From Taibaiella sp. (GTDB lineage Bacteria; Bacteroidota; Bacteroidia; Chitinophagales; Chitinophagaceae), in assembly GCA_019739295.1 (NCBI GenBank), contig JAHHDV010000035.1, positions 1 through 64,000 on the forward strand: 64,000 bases of DNA. The letters are read 5' to 3'. How positions within the stretch are numbered: position 1 is the first letter of the stretch; each line of letters opens with the position of its first letter. Position numbers and translations under genes: made by a program. The notes under the pieces are model-generated. The model was not told the DNA's origin, searched no databases, and saw only the letters and a list, made by a program, of their open reading frames with translations. Shown here in pieces: positions 11,365-19,893 of the stretch.

Positions 11365-11937
11365 ATGATTTCTAAACTGCAAGATATACAAGCTGCTGCC
11401 GATACCTTATCCCGGCAAGGGACCATCCTCTATCCTACCGATACGATATGGGGCCTCGGGTGTGATGCCACGAATGCAACAGCTGTAGAGAAAATCTACC
11501 GGATCAAACAACGGCCGGAACGGAAAAGCTGCATCATACTGGTCCCGGACAGGAGACATTTGCTGCAATACATCGCCACTCCACCCCTGAACCTGGATGA
11601 AATAATGGATCAGTATGCAACACCTACTACCTTTATCCTGGATCATGCGATCAACCTTCCGGATAACCTCGTCAATACAGACGGAAGTATAGCGATCCGG
11701 ATACCGGATGATGATTTCTGCAAGCACCTGCTCAAGAAATTCGGTAAACCTATTGTCTCCACTTCTGCCAATATCAGCGGAATGCCCAACGCCGGGAATT
11801 ATGCTTCCATAGCAGATGATATTAAAGCACAGGTGGATTATATCGCTCATCACCGGAGAGCGGAAACCACACAGGGGAAAGCAAGCAAAATACTGAAAGT
11901 ACTGGAGGATGGCACAGTCCGGGTGATCAGGGATTAA
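11365..11937 (+). CDS. L-threonylcarbamoyladenylate synthase family protein (Sua5/YciO/YrdC)
   Basis: These enzymes make threonylcarbamoyl-AMP from Thr, bicarbonate and ATP, the first step of the t6A37 modification of ANN-decoding tRNAs. The dsRNA-binding-like fold shows in LYPTDTIWGLGCDATN, the nucleotide/carbamoyl-site IYRIKQRPERKSCIILV, AIRIPD and IVSTSANISGMPN. The single domain of about 190 residues fits TsaC or YciO rather than two-domain Sua5. A second member elsewhere in the genome cannot be excluded, so no symbol is given. The start is the ATG past the hairpin at 11307-11348, since longer versions would begin inside it. The frame is intact. Confidence 0.88.
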   Translation: MISKLQDIQAAADTLSRQGTILYPTDTIWGLGCDATNATAVEKIYRIKQRPERKSCIILVPDRRHLLQYIATPPLNLDEIMDQYATPTTFILDHAINLPDNLVNTDGSIAIRIPDDDFCKHLLKKFGKPIVSTSANISGMPNAGNYASIADDIKAQVDYIAHHRRAETTQGKASKILKVLEDGTVRVIRD

Positions 11938-12077
11938 GAGCTGGAATGAGTATATTAGGATTCAAGGAAGCTCACTATGCTGATCGGTCAAAGCCGAATA
12001 CCGGTATTACATGAAGGCAATCCTGCGTATGAATGCACCATCCTGTTCCCGGGAACACTTTTTTTCTTATGGGTGTA

Positions 12078-12695
12078 TTAACTGATTTTCACAGGTTCAC
12101 CCAGGTACTTTGGTCCCTTTCCAAAACATATATCCATCATCATTTTCACCCTTGCAATTGCTTCCCTGATTTTTACTTTGACAGAAGATGAACCGGGGAC
12201 ATCCTTCGCATTATAGGCCACAGCGCTGATATCGAAATGCCTGGCAAGGAATAAGGCCCGTGCTGACCAAATATCTCCCTTGCCCTTATGACGCTGTCCA
12301 GTGTCCTGAAGCCTGCATAATCCAGGTAAATACGATCTTCAGGAATTCCTGGCCCTGATCAGGTCCTCTTTGAATGCAACAGGTTCATCATAATGCCGGC
12401 TGCCATTATCCCCGCTTACCAATATATATTCTATCTTTCCGGCTTTGAACAACCGGACTGCAGCATCGATCCGGTATTTATAGAAAAGATTGATCTTACC
12501 GCTCCTGTTATATTTGGATGTTCCCAACAGCAAGCCCACTTTCTTCTTCGGGATATGATTGGTACTGTTATACAGGAATCCTTCGGCACGTTGGTCTACC
12601 CAGTAATTGCAGGCAAAAAGAGTCACCAAAATCAGGCCCAGGCTCATTCCCGACCACTTTACCAGCCTTTTGATCCGTTCTCCGATTTTCATCAT
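12078..12695 (-). pseudogene. sanA: SanA/YdcF-type (DUF218) vancomycin-permeability protein, decayed
   Basis: The N-terminal part is clear SanA: an inner-membrane helix (GMSLGLILVTLFACNYW), VGLLLGTSKYNRSGKINLFYKYRIDAA, LVSGDNGSRHYDEP. SanA-type proteins are single-pass envelope proteins affecting permeability. One extra base near 12350 breaks the frame. Beyond it the match resumes (GIPEDRIYLDYAGFRTLDSVIRAREIFGQ). Then about 13-15 residues are missing, which normally hold the conserved S-x-x-F-H-x-x-R stretch, before RALFLARHFDISAV, and a normal C-terminus follows to the stop at 12078. A frameshift can be a sequencing error, but the internal loss near 12260 looks like real decay. Confidence 0.7.
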
Positions 12696-12840
12696 TTTAC
12701 CGGTATTAAAGTATCATAAAAGTGTATGCTCCTGTTTCATCAGATGCATCGTATCATCACATGCAATGATTGAAGTTCAGGCCGTTCCGGGCGATTGAAC
12801 CCTGAAGATTTCGCGGTATCTCCAGGATGGAGCAGGTAAT

Positions 12841-13815
12841 CTAAGATAAGTTAAAGATAGAATCTACAAATTCCAGCTTGTCAAACACCTGGAGGTCAGT
12901 CATCTTTTCTCCCACACCGATATACTTTACCGGGATATTGAATTGGTGAGCGATAGCGAGCACCACACCTCCTTTGGCAGTCCCATCGAGCTTGGTGATC
13001 GCTAAAGAATCGACTTCTGTAGCCGCGGTAAAATGCCTGGCCTGTTCCAGTGCATTCTGTCCGGTGCTTCCGTCCAGAACCAGAAGCACTTCATGAGGAG
13101 CATCCGGCATCTTCTTGCCGATCACTCTTTTGATCTTACTGAGCTCATCCATCAGGTGTGCCTTATTGTGCAGTCTTCCGGCAGTGTCTATGATCACGAT
13201 ATCTGCATTTTGAGCCATAGCCGAGCCAACGGCATCGAAGGCTACACTACTGGGATCAGAACCCATTTCCTTCTTTACAATCGGAACCTGGACCCGCTCA
13301 CTCCATATGGTCAGCTGGTCTACGGCCGCTGCTCTGAAAGTATCGGCAGCGCCGAGCACGACATTATAACCTCTGCGCTTAAAATTATAGGCCAGTTTTC
13401 CAATCGTGGTGGTCTTGCCTACACCATTGACACCTACGACAAGAAGCACATACGGCTTCTTATCCTGAGGCAATACGAAATCCCTGAACTGGGGATCCGG
13501 GGCATCGGTAAGTATGGAAGCCATCTCTTCCTTTAATATCTGATTGAGCTCGGAGGTATTGATATATTTGTCCCTGGCGACCCGGTCTTCGATTCTCTTG
13601 ATGATCTCAATGGTGGTATCCAGGCTTACATCAGCAGTGATCAATGCCTCTTCCAGGTCATCCAGTATCCCGATATCTACAGTACTCTTACCGGCTACGG
13701 CTTTGGATATCTTGGTAAAGAAACTCTGCTTGGTTTTCTCCAAACCGGCATCCAATGCTTCTTTCTTCTCTTCTTCTTCTTTAGTTCTCTTGAACAACTT
13801 ATCAAAAAATCCCAT
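12841..13815 (-). CDS. ftsY: Signal recognition particle receptor FtsY
   Basis: FtsY docks SRP-ribosome complexes at the membrane for co-translational insertion and forms a GTPase pair with Ffh. The N domain begins MGFFDKLFKRTKEEEEKKE. There is no long acidic A domain, as is usual in this phylum. The NG GTPase shows G1 VVGVNGVGKTTTIGKLA near residue 127, DTFRAAAVDQL, G3 IDTAGRLHNK, G4 TKLDGTAKGG, and the family end YIGVGEKMTDLQVFD. The start is the MGFFDKL Met, 28 bases from a TACTTTTG box, not the Met 23 codons upstream. About 324 residues, intact. Confidence 0.96.
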   Translation of the reverse strand: MGFFDKLFKRTKEEEEKKEALDAGLEKTKQSFFTKISKAVAGKSTVDIGILDDLEEALITADVSLDTTIEIIKRIEDRVARDKYINTSELNQILKEEMASILTDAPDPQFRDFVLPQDKKPYVLLVVGVNGVGKTTTIGKLAYNFKRRGYNVVLGAADTFRAAAVDQLTIWSERVQVPIVKKEMGSDPSSVAFDAVGSAMAQNADIVIIDTAGRLHNKAHLMDELSKIKRVIGKKMPDAPHEVLLVLDGSTGQNALEQARHFTAATEVDSLAITKLDGTAKGGVVLAIAHQFNIPVKYIGVGEKMTDLQVFDKLEFVDSIFNLS

Positions 13816-13843
13816 AATCACACTATTAAATTGATAGAATGCA

Positions 13844-13851
13844 CAAAAGTA
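13844..13851 (-). promoter_or_regulatory. -7 box (TACTTTTG) of ftsY
   Basis: TAnnTTTG match 28 bases before the ftsY ATG. It lies inside the longer alternative frame, which supports the shorter start. Confidence 0.65.
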
Positions 13852-14122
13852 AATGGAATTCCCCAACCTGAGCAAAAAATTCACTCCGGGATACCTGCAA
13901 TGATGATTTATTCATATGGAATAGAGCGAAAAGGAGATAGGAGCGTATATTAGTTGGCTTTTTTAAACCCGGGATCCGGCCTTTAGAGCAGTACTTTATC
14001 ATCATCCGCAGGCTTACCGGGATCTCCCGGTTGACCTATCCCCTTACGGTCGAAGCAAGGCGGGATCATGGATGGCCACCCTCCTGATAACAATTTACCC
14101 GGGATATTTCTTCTACTTACCT

Positions 14123-14130
14123 TATTTTTG
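14123..14130 (+). promoter_or_regulatory. -7 box (TATTTTTG) of zapA
   Basis: TAnnTTTG match 15 bases upstream of the zapA ATG. Confidence 0.55.
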
Positions 14131-14145
14131 ACAAAAAAGAAGCAG

Positions 14146-14439
14146 ATGGAAAACGGATCAGAGCTCATACCGGTTACCCTGTGGATCGCAGAACGGGGAT
14201 ACAGGATCAAAGTAAAGAAGGAAGATGAAGAGGCCGTACGCATGGCCGTAAAGATAGCGGACAATAAGGTCAATGAGCTAAGACAGACTTTCGCCGGTAA
14301 GGATGACCAGGATTTCCTCGCAATGTGCCTGCTGATGTATGCCACGGACCAGGTCACCGAAGCAGACGAGCTCAATCCTGTAGTGAAGCATAAGATCCAG
14401 GAGCTTATCGGTAAAATAGATACCCTCATCAAAGGATAA
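14146..14439 (+). CDS. zapA: Cell division protein ZapA
   Basis: ZapA bundles FtsZ filaments at midcell. The 97-residue product has the expected N-terminal strand-helix (PVTLWIAERGYRIKVKKEDEEAVRMAVKIADNKVNELR) and a helical coiled coil region (DFLAMCLLMYATDQVTEADE) ending IQELIGKIDTLIKG. The start is the ATG after the TATTTTTG box; the longer frame would begin in an implausible stretch. In many Bacteroidota zapA stands apart from ftsZ. Here it precedes a pseudouridine synthase gene by 19 bases, probably in one transcript. Confidence 0.85.
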   Translation: MENGSELIPVTLWIAERGYRIKVKKEDEEAVRMAVKIADNKVNELRQTFAGKDDQDFLAMCLLMYATDQVTEADELNPVVKHKIQELIGKIDTLIKG

Positions 14440-14458
14440 ATTCGATGCCCTGCACCTG

Positions 14459-15043
14459 ATGGCCACGTATCTCATTTATAAACCTTACGGCATGCATAGC
14501 CAGTTCAGTCGGGAAGAAGCACACCATACGACACTGGCTGACCTGGATTACGCTTTCGGGAAGGACGTATACCCCGTTGGAAGGTTAGATGCCGACAGCG
14601 AAGGATTGCTGATCCTATCTAATGACAAATCATTGAATCAAAGCATATTGCACCCTCATCAAAAACAGGTCAAAACCTATTGGGTCCAGGTAGAAGGCAT
14701 ACCTGCAGATAAGGATCTGGAATTATTGGGAAAAGGCATTTCTATCCGGATAAAAGGAAAGGAACACCAGACTTTGCCTGCTGCTGCATCCGTCCTCAAC
14801 CCCGCACCAGACCTCCCCGAACGCATTCCTCCCATCCGGTACCGGAAGAACATACCGGATACCTGGGTAAGGCTCAGCATTATGGAAGGGAAAAACCGGC
14901 AGGTCAGAAGAATGATGGCAGCCATCGGATTCCCCGTATTGAGATTGGTTCGTGCCGGGTTATTGAATTTTGAATTGGGAAAGGGAATGTGTAAGAAAAT
15001 GAAGCCGGGAAATGTCATTCAAATTAACACCCAATTGATATGA
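14459..15043 (+). CDS. RluB/RluE-type rRNA pseudouridine synthase
   Basis: This is a single-domain member of the RsuA/RluB/RluE branch, which isomerises one uridine in rRNA. The catalytic motif GRLDADSEGLLILSND (Asp of RLD near residue 43) is intact. So are YLIYKPYGMHSQF at the start, the family KTYWVQVEG strand and the C-terminal EGKNRQVRRMMAAIGFPVLRLVR motif. There is no N-terminal S4 domain, as in E. coli RluE (23S U2457). At 194 residues the size fits RluE. The precise target is inferred from family only. It is cotranscribed with zapA. Confidence 0.88.
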   Translation: MATYLIYKPYGMHSQFSREEAHHTTLADLDYAFGKDVYPVGRLDADSEGLLILSNDKSLNQSILHPHQKQVKTYWVQVEGIPADKDLELLGKGISIRIKGKEHQTLPAAASVLNPAPDLPERIPPIRYRKNIPDTWVRLSIMEGKNRQVRRMMAAIGFPVLRLVRAGLLNFELGKGMCKKMKPGNVIQINTQLI

Positions 15044-15179
15044 ATGCAACAACAATACAAAAAAATTAAAATTCTATTGAGAAAGAATTGCTATAACGTT
15101 TACCAATGATAAAAAAGTTTACCAAACTACAGGCACTAAGCAATAATGATTATCTTCAAATTCCGCCTTCTTCGAACAA

Positions 15180-15722
15180 CTAATAAACTTGAATCTTGAA
15201 TTTGCCGTTTTTCAGATGAATCGTTTTATCCGGTCTAATATCATTATAATCGTTGGGATTTGCGCTGACCATCCTAAAGTCAAATGACCCTTCTACATAT
15301 TCATCTGAAGCATGAGTAAACCAAAAATAACCCGGATAACGCTTATCCAACACATAAAAATCGCCATCAGGTCCTCTATAATTATCAAGGGTGACAAAAA
15401 AATCATCATTTGCCACGGTACTGTTTAATTTAGGTAAATCATCAATAGTATTGTGGAAAATGATATCAATCGTGTTATGGGATGTTTCAGTATAATTAGC
15501 ATACATAACAAATCCGCCACTAATCTGTCTGGCATCTATAGTCCTGTAACTTCCTCCAAACAAGGATGAAGATGTTTTATATTCATATTGATATTTTTTG
15601 CTTTTTATCCGATAGCTAAAATTATTATCTGGATTGACTTCAATCTTTTTACTACATCTTATAAGAATCAATGCTAAAACCAGTAAAAATATCTGAATCA
15701 ATACATTATTTATATTTTTCAT
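15180..15722 (-). CDS. Predicted lipoprotein of unknown function
   Basis: The 180-residue product starts MKNINNVLIQIFLLVLALILIRCSKK. The hydrophobic stretch and Cys at residue 23 make a lipobox, though Arg just before the Cys is unusual. The mature part is strand-rich and aromatic (SYRIKSKKYQYEYKTSS, FYVLDKRYPGYFWFT, GSFDFRMVSANP), suggesting a beta-sandwich exposed domain. I do not recognise the family. The gene is visibly more AT-rich than its neighbours and is flanked by AT-rich spacers, which could mark recent acquisition. It is convergent with the zapA unit and divergent from gldG. Confidence 0.65.
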   Translation of the reverse strand: MKNINNVLIQIFLLVLALILIRCSKKIEVNPDNNFSYRIKSKKYQYEYKTSSSLFGGSYRTIDARQISGGFVMYANYTETSHNTIDIIFHNTIDDLPKLNSTVANDDFFVTLDNYRGPDGDFYVLDKRYPGYFWFTHASDEYVEGSFDFRMVSANPNDYNDIRPDKTIHLKNGKFKIQVY

Positions 15723-15959
15723 TTCGATAGATGAAAGGGGTAAAATAATAACAACCGGGCAAGTTAAAAATACTCAATATCAGAAGTAATCCTTTACAAA
15801 GATACAAAATCGCCAAAGCTATATTAGCAAAGGGACGAACAAAGAAATTTACTTAGATCCATCACATCCTGAAATACTTTTTTTGATCTTTTAAAGGACA
15901 TGACTATTATCTCCTTACTCGTTCTCAAGTTTAGATATCTTAATTATGCTTTTTTCTAT

Positions 15960-15967
15960 TACTTTTG
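15960..15967 (+). promoter_or_regulatory. -7 box (TACTTTTG) of gldG
   Basis: TAnnTTTG match 41 bases upstream of the gldG ATG. Having its own promoter fits the absence of gldF upstream. Confidence 0.6.
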
Positions 15968-16008
15968 TTGCTCACGAATTGAATTATTGATATAATCCCT
16001 AACACTAC

Positions 16009-17709
16009 ATGGAAGGAGCAAAGCCGGTCGAAACTGTCAGGAAAAAGAACCCTTTTAGCAAGGTCATCTTATGGGCAATCGTGCTGGTCATCATCAATAT
16101 ACTGGCGTATCAGGTCTGGCTTCAGGTGGACCTGACCAGGGACAAAAGATTCAGCATCAATTCCAAAACGGAACACTTGCTCAAAAATCTCCCGGAACCT
16201 GTCCGGGTAAAAATTTTCCTGACCGGTGACAAATTACCGTCCGGGTTTAAAAAACTGGCTATCTCCACTGAAGAACTGGTACGCAACTTCAGGGAAATCA
16301 GCCGCAGCAAGGTGGATTATGAAGTGATCGATCTCCAGAAAGCAGATACGAATCTCCTTAAGGAGATCAGCCGGTATGGGATCAGCAATTTCCCTGTTAC
16401 CGTATCTGAAGGGAAGGGAAAAACGACTCAGATTCCTGTTACGCCTTACGCACTGGTGGAAAAAGGAAGTCAAAAGATCCCGGTACTGCTTCAATCCTTC
16501 AAAACGGCACAGCTCTCCGAGAACGATTTCAATAACTCTCTTGTTCTTTTGGAATATAATATTGCCAATGCTATCCGGAAAGTGAGTAAACCGCACCTGG
16601 ATTCTGTCTTATACCTGTTGGGTAACCAGGAATCCGGTGGTTATGAAGTATTCCAGCTGGCCAATACCCTCAGTGCTCAATATATCTTCCATGCAGATAC
16701 CCTGCAACGGATGCCCGCTATCCCGGCAAAGTACAAAGCAGTCATCATCAATCAGCCGAAGCAGGCATTCTCGGAGGAAGACAAGTACAAGATCGATCAG
16801 TACCTGATGCAGGGCGGCAACCTGTTGTTCTGTATCAAGGGTACAACAGCATCCTTTGACAGCCTGAAAACAGCACAATCCTTTACAGCTGTGCCGATAG
16901 AAACGAATCTCAATCATCTTTTGTTTTCGTATGGCGTAAGAATCGGCAATACGATTGTCTCGGATCTGGAGAAATGTGTGGATATTCCTTTGCAAAATGC
17001 GGATAATCAGGCAGGACAAAGTGAATTTTACCTTTGGCCATACTTCCCGATCTTCAGTACAAACCCGGATCACCCGGTTACCAAAAACCTGAATGAAGTA
17101 CTCGGAAAATTCCCTTCTGCCATCGAGTTGGTCAATGACCAGCCGGGGATCAAAAAGACTGTATTGCTCCATACATCCAACTATGCTAAAATAGAGACAA
17201 CACCCTTACTGATTGATATCACTTCCGTTGTCCTGCAGCCAGAGCGGTTTAGCTTTAATAAAAAACAGGTTCCAACCGGAGTATTGCTGGAAGGAAAATT
17301 CAATTCTATCTATGCCAACAGGATTCCGGAAGAGCTGGCAGCTACTGCTCTGAACCCGCTTAAAGAATCCGAACGCAGCTCAAGAATCGCTGTGTTCAGT
17401 GACGGGGATATCTTCAACAATGAATTTGCCCAACAGTCAGGACCAAAAGAAATCGGCACCTATATGTTCAGCCCTTATGTATTCGACAACAAAAACCTGA
17501 TGCTGAATACAATGGAATACCTGACGGATACGTTAAACCTCCTGGATGTAAGGTCCAAGACCTACCAGGCCAGTATCCTGGATAAGAAACGAAAAGAGGA
17601 TGAAGCGCTCAAATGGCAGATCATCAATATCGGCGTACCGGCAGGACTGGTGATCCTGTTTGGTATTATCTTTAATTTTGTAAGGAGAAGAAAGTATACC
17701 GGCAGCTAG
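16009..17709 (+). CDS. gldG: Gliding motility ABC transporter-associated protein GldG
   Basis: GldG is the membrane-anchored auxiliary component that works with GldF (permease) and GldA (ATPase) in gliding Bacteroidota. The 566 residues show a cytoplasmic N-terminus, a first TM helix at about 18-38 (VILWAIVLVIINILAYQVW), a large extracytoplasmic ABC_transp_aux-type domain beginning LTRDKRFSINSKTEHLLKNL, and a C-terminal TM helix (IGVPAGLVILFGIIFNFV) ending in RRRK. Internal features include YLMQGGNLLFCIKG and IAVFSDGDIFNNEF. The frame is intact. gldF normally lies just upstream, but here the preceding gene is an unrelated lipoprotein on the other strand. lptB follows after 107 bases. Confidence 0.9.
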   Translation: MEGAKPVETVRKKNPFSKVILWAIVLVIINILAYQVWLQVDLTRDKRFSINSKTEHLLKNLPEPVRVKIFLTGDKLPSGFKKLAISTEELVRNFREISRSKVDYEVIDLQKADTNLLKEISRYGISNFPVTVSEGKGKTTQIPVTPYALVEKGSQKIPVLLQSFKTAQLSENDFNNSLVLLEYNIANAIRKVSKPHLDSVLYLLGNQESGGYEVFQLANTLSAQYIFHADTLQRMPAIPAKYKAVIINQPKQAFSEEDKYKIDQYLMQGGNLLFCIKGTTASFDSLKTAQSFTAVPIETNLNHLLFSYGVRIGNTIVSDLEKCVDIPLQNADNQAGQSEFYLWPYFPIFSTNPDHPVTKNLNEVLGKFPSAIELVNDQPGIKKTVLLHTSNYAKIETTPLLIDITSVVLQPERFSFNKKQVPTGVLLEGKFNSIYANRIPEELAATALNPLKESERSSRIAVFSDGDIFNNEFAQQSGPKEIGTYMFSPYVFDNKNLMLNTMEYLTDTLNLLDVRSKTYQASILDKKRKEDEALKWQIINIGVPAGLVILFGIIFNFVRRRKYTGS

Positions 17710-17816
17710 ATTACGGTTCCGATACCAGGGAATTACCCTCCGAAGTACAATAAATAATTAATATCTTATCTTGTGACAGGATCATAAGATTCCAATATCA
17801 TCAATAATCTATCGAT

Positions 17817-18593
17817 ATGACAGTGGTAACAATCAAGGCGGATAAATTGGTCAAGCGATATGGAAAACGCACAGTAGTCAATGAAGTTTCCTTTGAAGTA
17901 AGCCAGGGGGAAATCGTAGGATTGCTGGGCCCTAACGGCGCAGGTAAGACCACTTCATTCTATATGGTGGTCGGGCTCATCAAACCCGATGGCGGCAGGA
18001 TATTTATCGATGACCTGGAGGTAACGAAATTACCGATGTACAAGAGAGCACAGATGGGTATCGGTTACCTGCCCCAGGAAGCCAGCGTCTTTCGCAAATT
18101 ATCTGTGGAGGATAACATTCTTGCCGTCCTGGAAATGACCAGCCTGTCGCGAAAACAGCAACTGGAGAAAATGGAATCCCTGCTCGGGGAATTCAGGCTG
18201 ACCCATGTACGCAAGAGCAACGGGGACGTGCTCAGTGGCGGAGAAAGAAGAAGAACAGAGATCGCCAGGGCATTGGCAGTAGACCCCAAGTTTATCCTGC
18301 TGGATGAGCCTTTTGCCGGTATCGATCCCATAGCAGTGGAAGATATCCAGACCATTGTGGCCAGGCTGAAATATAAAAATATCGGTATCCTGATTACAGA
18401 TCATAATGTGAACGAGACTTTGTCGATCTGTGACCGTGCTTATCTCCAGATAGACGGTAAAGTTTTTGAAAAAGGAACCGCTGAAGAGCTGGCCAGTAAC
18501 GAACAGGTAAAAAAACTCTACCTAGGCAGGAACTTCGAGCTGAAGCGCAAGGATTATATCTATGAGAATATCCATATGCCCGAGAACAAGTAA
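17817..18593 (+). CDS. lptB: LPS export ABC transporter ATPase LptB
   Basis: LptB is the cytoplasmic ATPase powering LptFG to extract lipopolysaccharide from the inner membrane and push it along the Lpt bridge. Motifs are complete: Walker [17 protein letters not shown] near residue 35, Q-loop [18 protein letters not shown], signature [16 protein letters not shown], Walker [20 protein letters not shown] and switch His in [11 protein letters not shown]. The 258 residues include a C-terminal extension ([17 protein letters not shown]) beyond E. coli LptB (241). The GERRR signature and DHNVNETL are typical of LptB and separate it from GldA. Other lpt genes are not in the window. Confidence 0.93.
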   Translation: MTVVTIKADKLVKRYGKRTVVNEVSFEVSQGEIVGLLGPNGAGKTTSFYMVVGLIKPDGGRIFIDDLEVTKLPMYKRAQMGIGYLPQEASVFRKLSVEDNILAVLEMTSLSRKQQLEKMESLLGEFRLTHVRKSNGDVLSGGERRRTEIARALAVDPKFILLDEPFAGIDPIAVEDIQTIVARLKYKNIGILITDHNVNETLSICDRAYLQIDGKVFEKGTAEELASNEQVKKLYLGRNFELKRKDYIYENIHMPENK

Positions 18594-18840
18594 AGGGACA
18601 GCAACACAAGCTATTTGGACTAAAGTGTTCATAAATCCCGTTTGTCAGATCATAACCTGCCAGCTTGCTCATCGACTTGATTACAGGCAGGTCCGGCCGC
18701 TTTTTTTTTAGTAATTCAACACGGAATCATTTACCGGCAGGAGTTCTGTCCAAACCTGTGAGGTTGTGAAATCATCCAGCAACCGGGCCTGGAACATGGA
18801 CAGATAATATTCCATTAACAAGATAAAAAGACAAGACCAC

Positions 18841-18867
18841 TGTCATTTTTTCGACTAAAAAATGACA
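18841..18867. promoter_or_regulatory. Inverted repeat upstream of hsp20, possible operator
   Basis: Perfect 11-bp arms TGTCATTTTTT and AAAAAATGACA flank a 5-base centre. It lies about 280 bases before hsp20. A TGTCA...TGACA layout would suit a stress-regulator site, but this is inference. Confidence 0.35.
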
Positions 18868-19131
18868 TTTCTTCAAATTCCAAAGTCAAAAATTCACAGT
18901 TTATCCCTTCGATTCCACTGGTATATTATTTGTTGCCCTATAAACAGGATCCTTTGGAACACCAACCCTGTACAGGCATTTTTAGATTCTGGTTTGATTA
19001 TTTATTCATTTAAAAATCTGATCATTATGACGATATCGATGCTCCACGCTCCACCACTGCATACCATACTACAGGTTTGCTTCTATTAAATAAAAAAGAA
19101 CATTAAAAATATAATTTTTATAACCCATAAA

Positions 19132-19139
19132 AAGGAGGT
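19132..19139 (+). promoter_or_regulatory. Strong Shine-Dalgarno of hsp20
   Basis: AAGGAGGT ends five bases before the ATG. Nearly all other genes here lack such a site, as is normal in Bacteroidota, so this one stands out. Confidence 0.75.
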
Positions 19140-19144
19140 GTATT

Positions 19145-19594
19145 ATGTCACTTATCAAGAGAAATGAAAATTTTTTCAGCGGATTTCCCAAACTGTTCGA
19201 AGATTTTTTCGGACATGAGCTGTCGGACTGGAGAAAGGATAACTTTTCTGCTACCAGCACGACCATACCCTCGGTAAATATCAGGGAAACAGCCGATAGC
19301 TACCAGGTAGAGCTGGCTGCACCGGGAATGGAAAAGTCAGACTTCAACATTGAGCTGGAAGGCAACAGGCTGATGATATCCTCGTCAAAGGAACAGGAAA
19401 ACGAAATACAGAACGTCAACTATACCCGGAGAGAGTTCAGCTACCAGTCATTCCAGCGCAGCTTTACACTGCCGGAAAGTGTAGTGGATACCGACAGCAT
19501 CAAAGCCAAATATGAAAACGGACTGCTTTCCATTGATATTCCTAAAAAGGAGGAAGCAAGGAAAAAAGCCCCGAAACAAATAGAAATCAGGTAA
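19145..19594 (+). CDS. Small heat-shock protein, Hsp20/alpha-crystallin family
   Basis: An ATP-independent holdase that binds unfolding proteins under stress. The 149 residues divide into a Phe-rich N-terminal arm (NENFFSGFPKLFEDFFG), the alpha-crystallin domain from about 42 (PSVNIRETADSYQVELAAPGMEKSDF, YTRREFSYQSFQRSFTLPE, the conserved AKYENGLLSIDIPK) and a short basic tail ending KQIEIR; the I-x-I motif in that tail is the usual oligomer contact. The gene has a consensus Shine-Dalgarno, rare for this phylum. The long upstream region suggests complex control. A two-hairpin repeat begins 30 bases after the stop. Confidence 0.93.
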   Translation: MSLIKRNENFFSGFPKLFEDFFGHELSDWRKDNFSATSTTIPSVNIRETADSYQVELAAPGMEKSDFNIELEGNRLMISSSKEQENEIQNVNYTRREFSYQSFQRSFTLPESVVDTDSIKAKYENGLLSIDIPKKEEARKKAPKQIEIR

Positions 19595-19623
19595 ATCCCA
19601 TAAACGGCACTTTCTAAAAAGTC

Positions 19624-19702
19624 AACAAACCTGTCCTATTGACCAAATTGGAATATAGAGACAGGTTTGTTGGCTCATACACATTTAGCCAAGCTCAATG
19701 TG
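19624..19702. repeat. Two-hairpin intergenic repeat, copy 2
   Basis: Same structure as 6781-6863: AACAAACCTGTC (19624-19635) pairs with GACAGGTTTGTT (19660-19671), and CACATT (19680-19685) pairs with AATGTG (19697-19702). Both copies share CCTATTGA after the first arm and CAAGCTCAATGTGA at the end. This copy also lies between convergent genes (hsp20 and fabF). Confidence 0.75.
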
Positions 19703-19893
19703 ACCACAAAGTTGAAACGATACAAAGAAATCGGCATTCCGGCATGAGGAACAGAAAAAACCTTACTGATCAATGACTTGACCATAGCTATACTGTCATT
19801 TCTGCGGATGGCACGATGTCCGCAAATACATTTGGTAGGCTGTCCCGGGAACACAACAATTCATTTTTAACACTTCAGCAATATACCGGTTCC

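Larger units (their letters stand above)
18594..19144. other. Intergenic interval upstream of hsp20
   Basis: About 550 bases. It contains a possible terminator for lptB (stem CCTGCC 18656-18661 / GGCAGG 18686-18691, then a run of nine T from 18701), a perfect inverted repeat at 18841-18867 and the AT-rich hsp20 leader. I see no gene. Confidence 0.5.
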
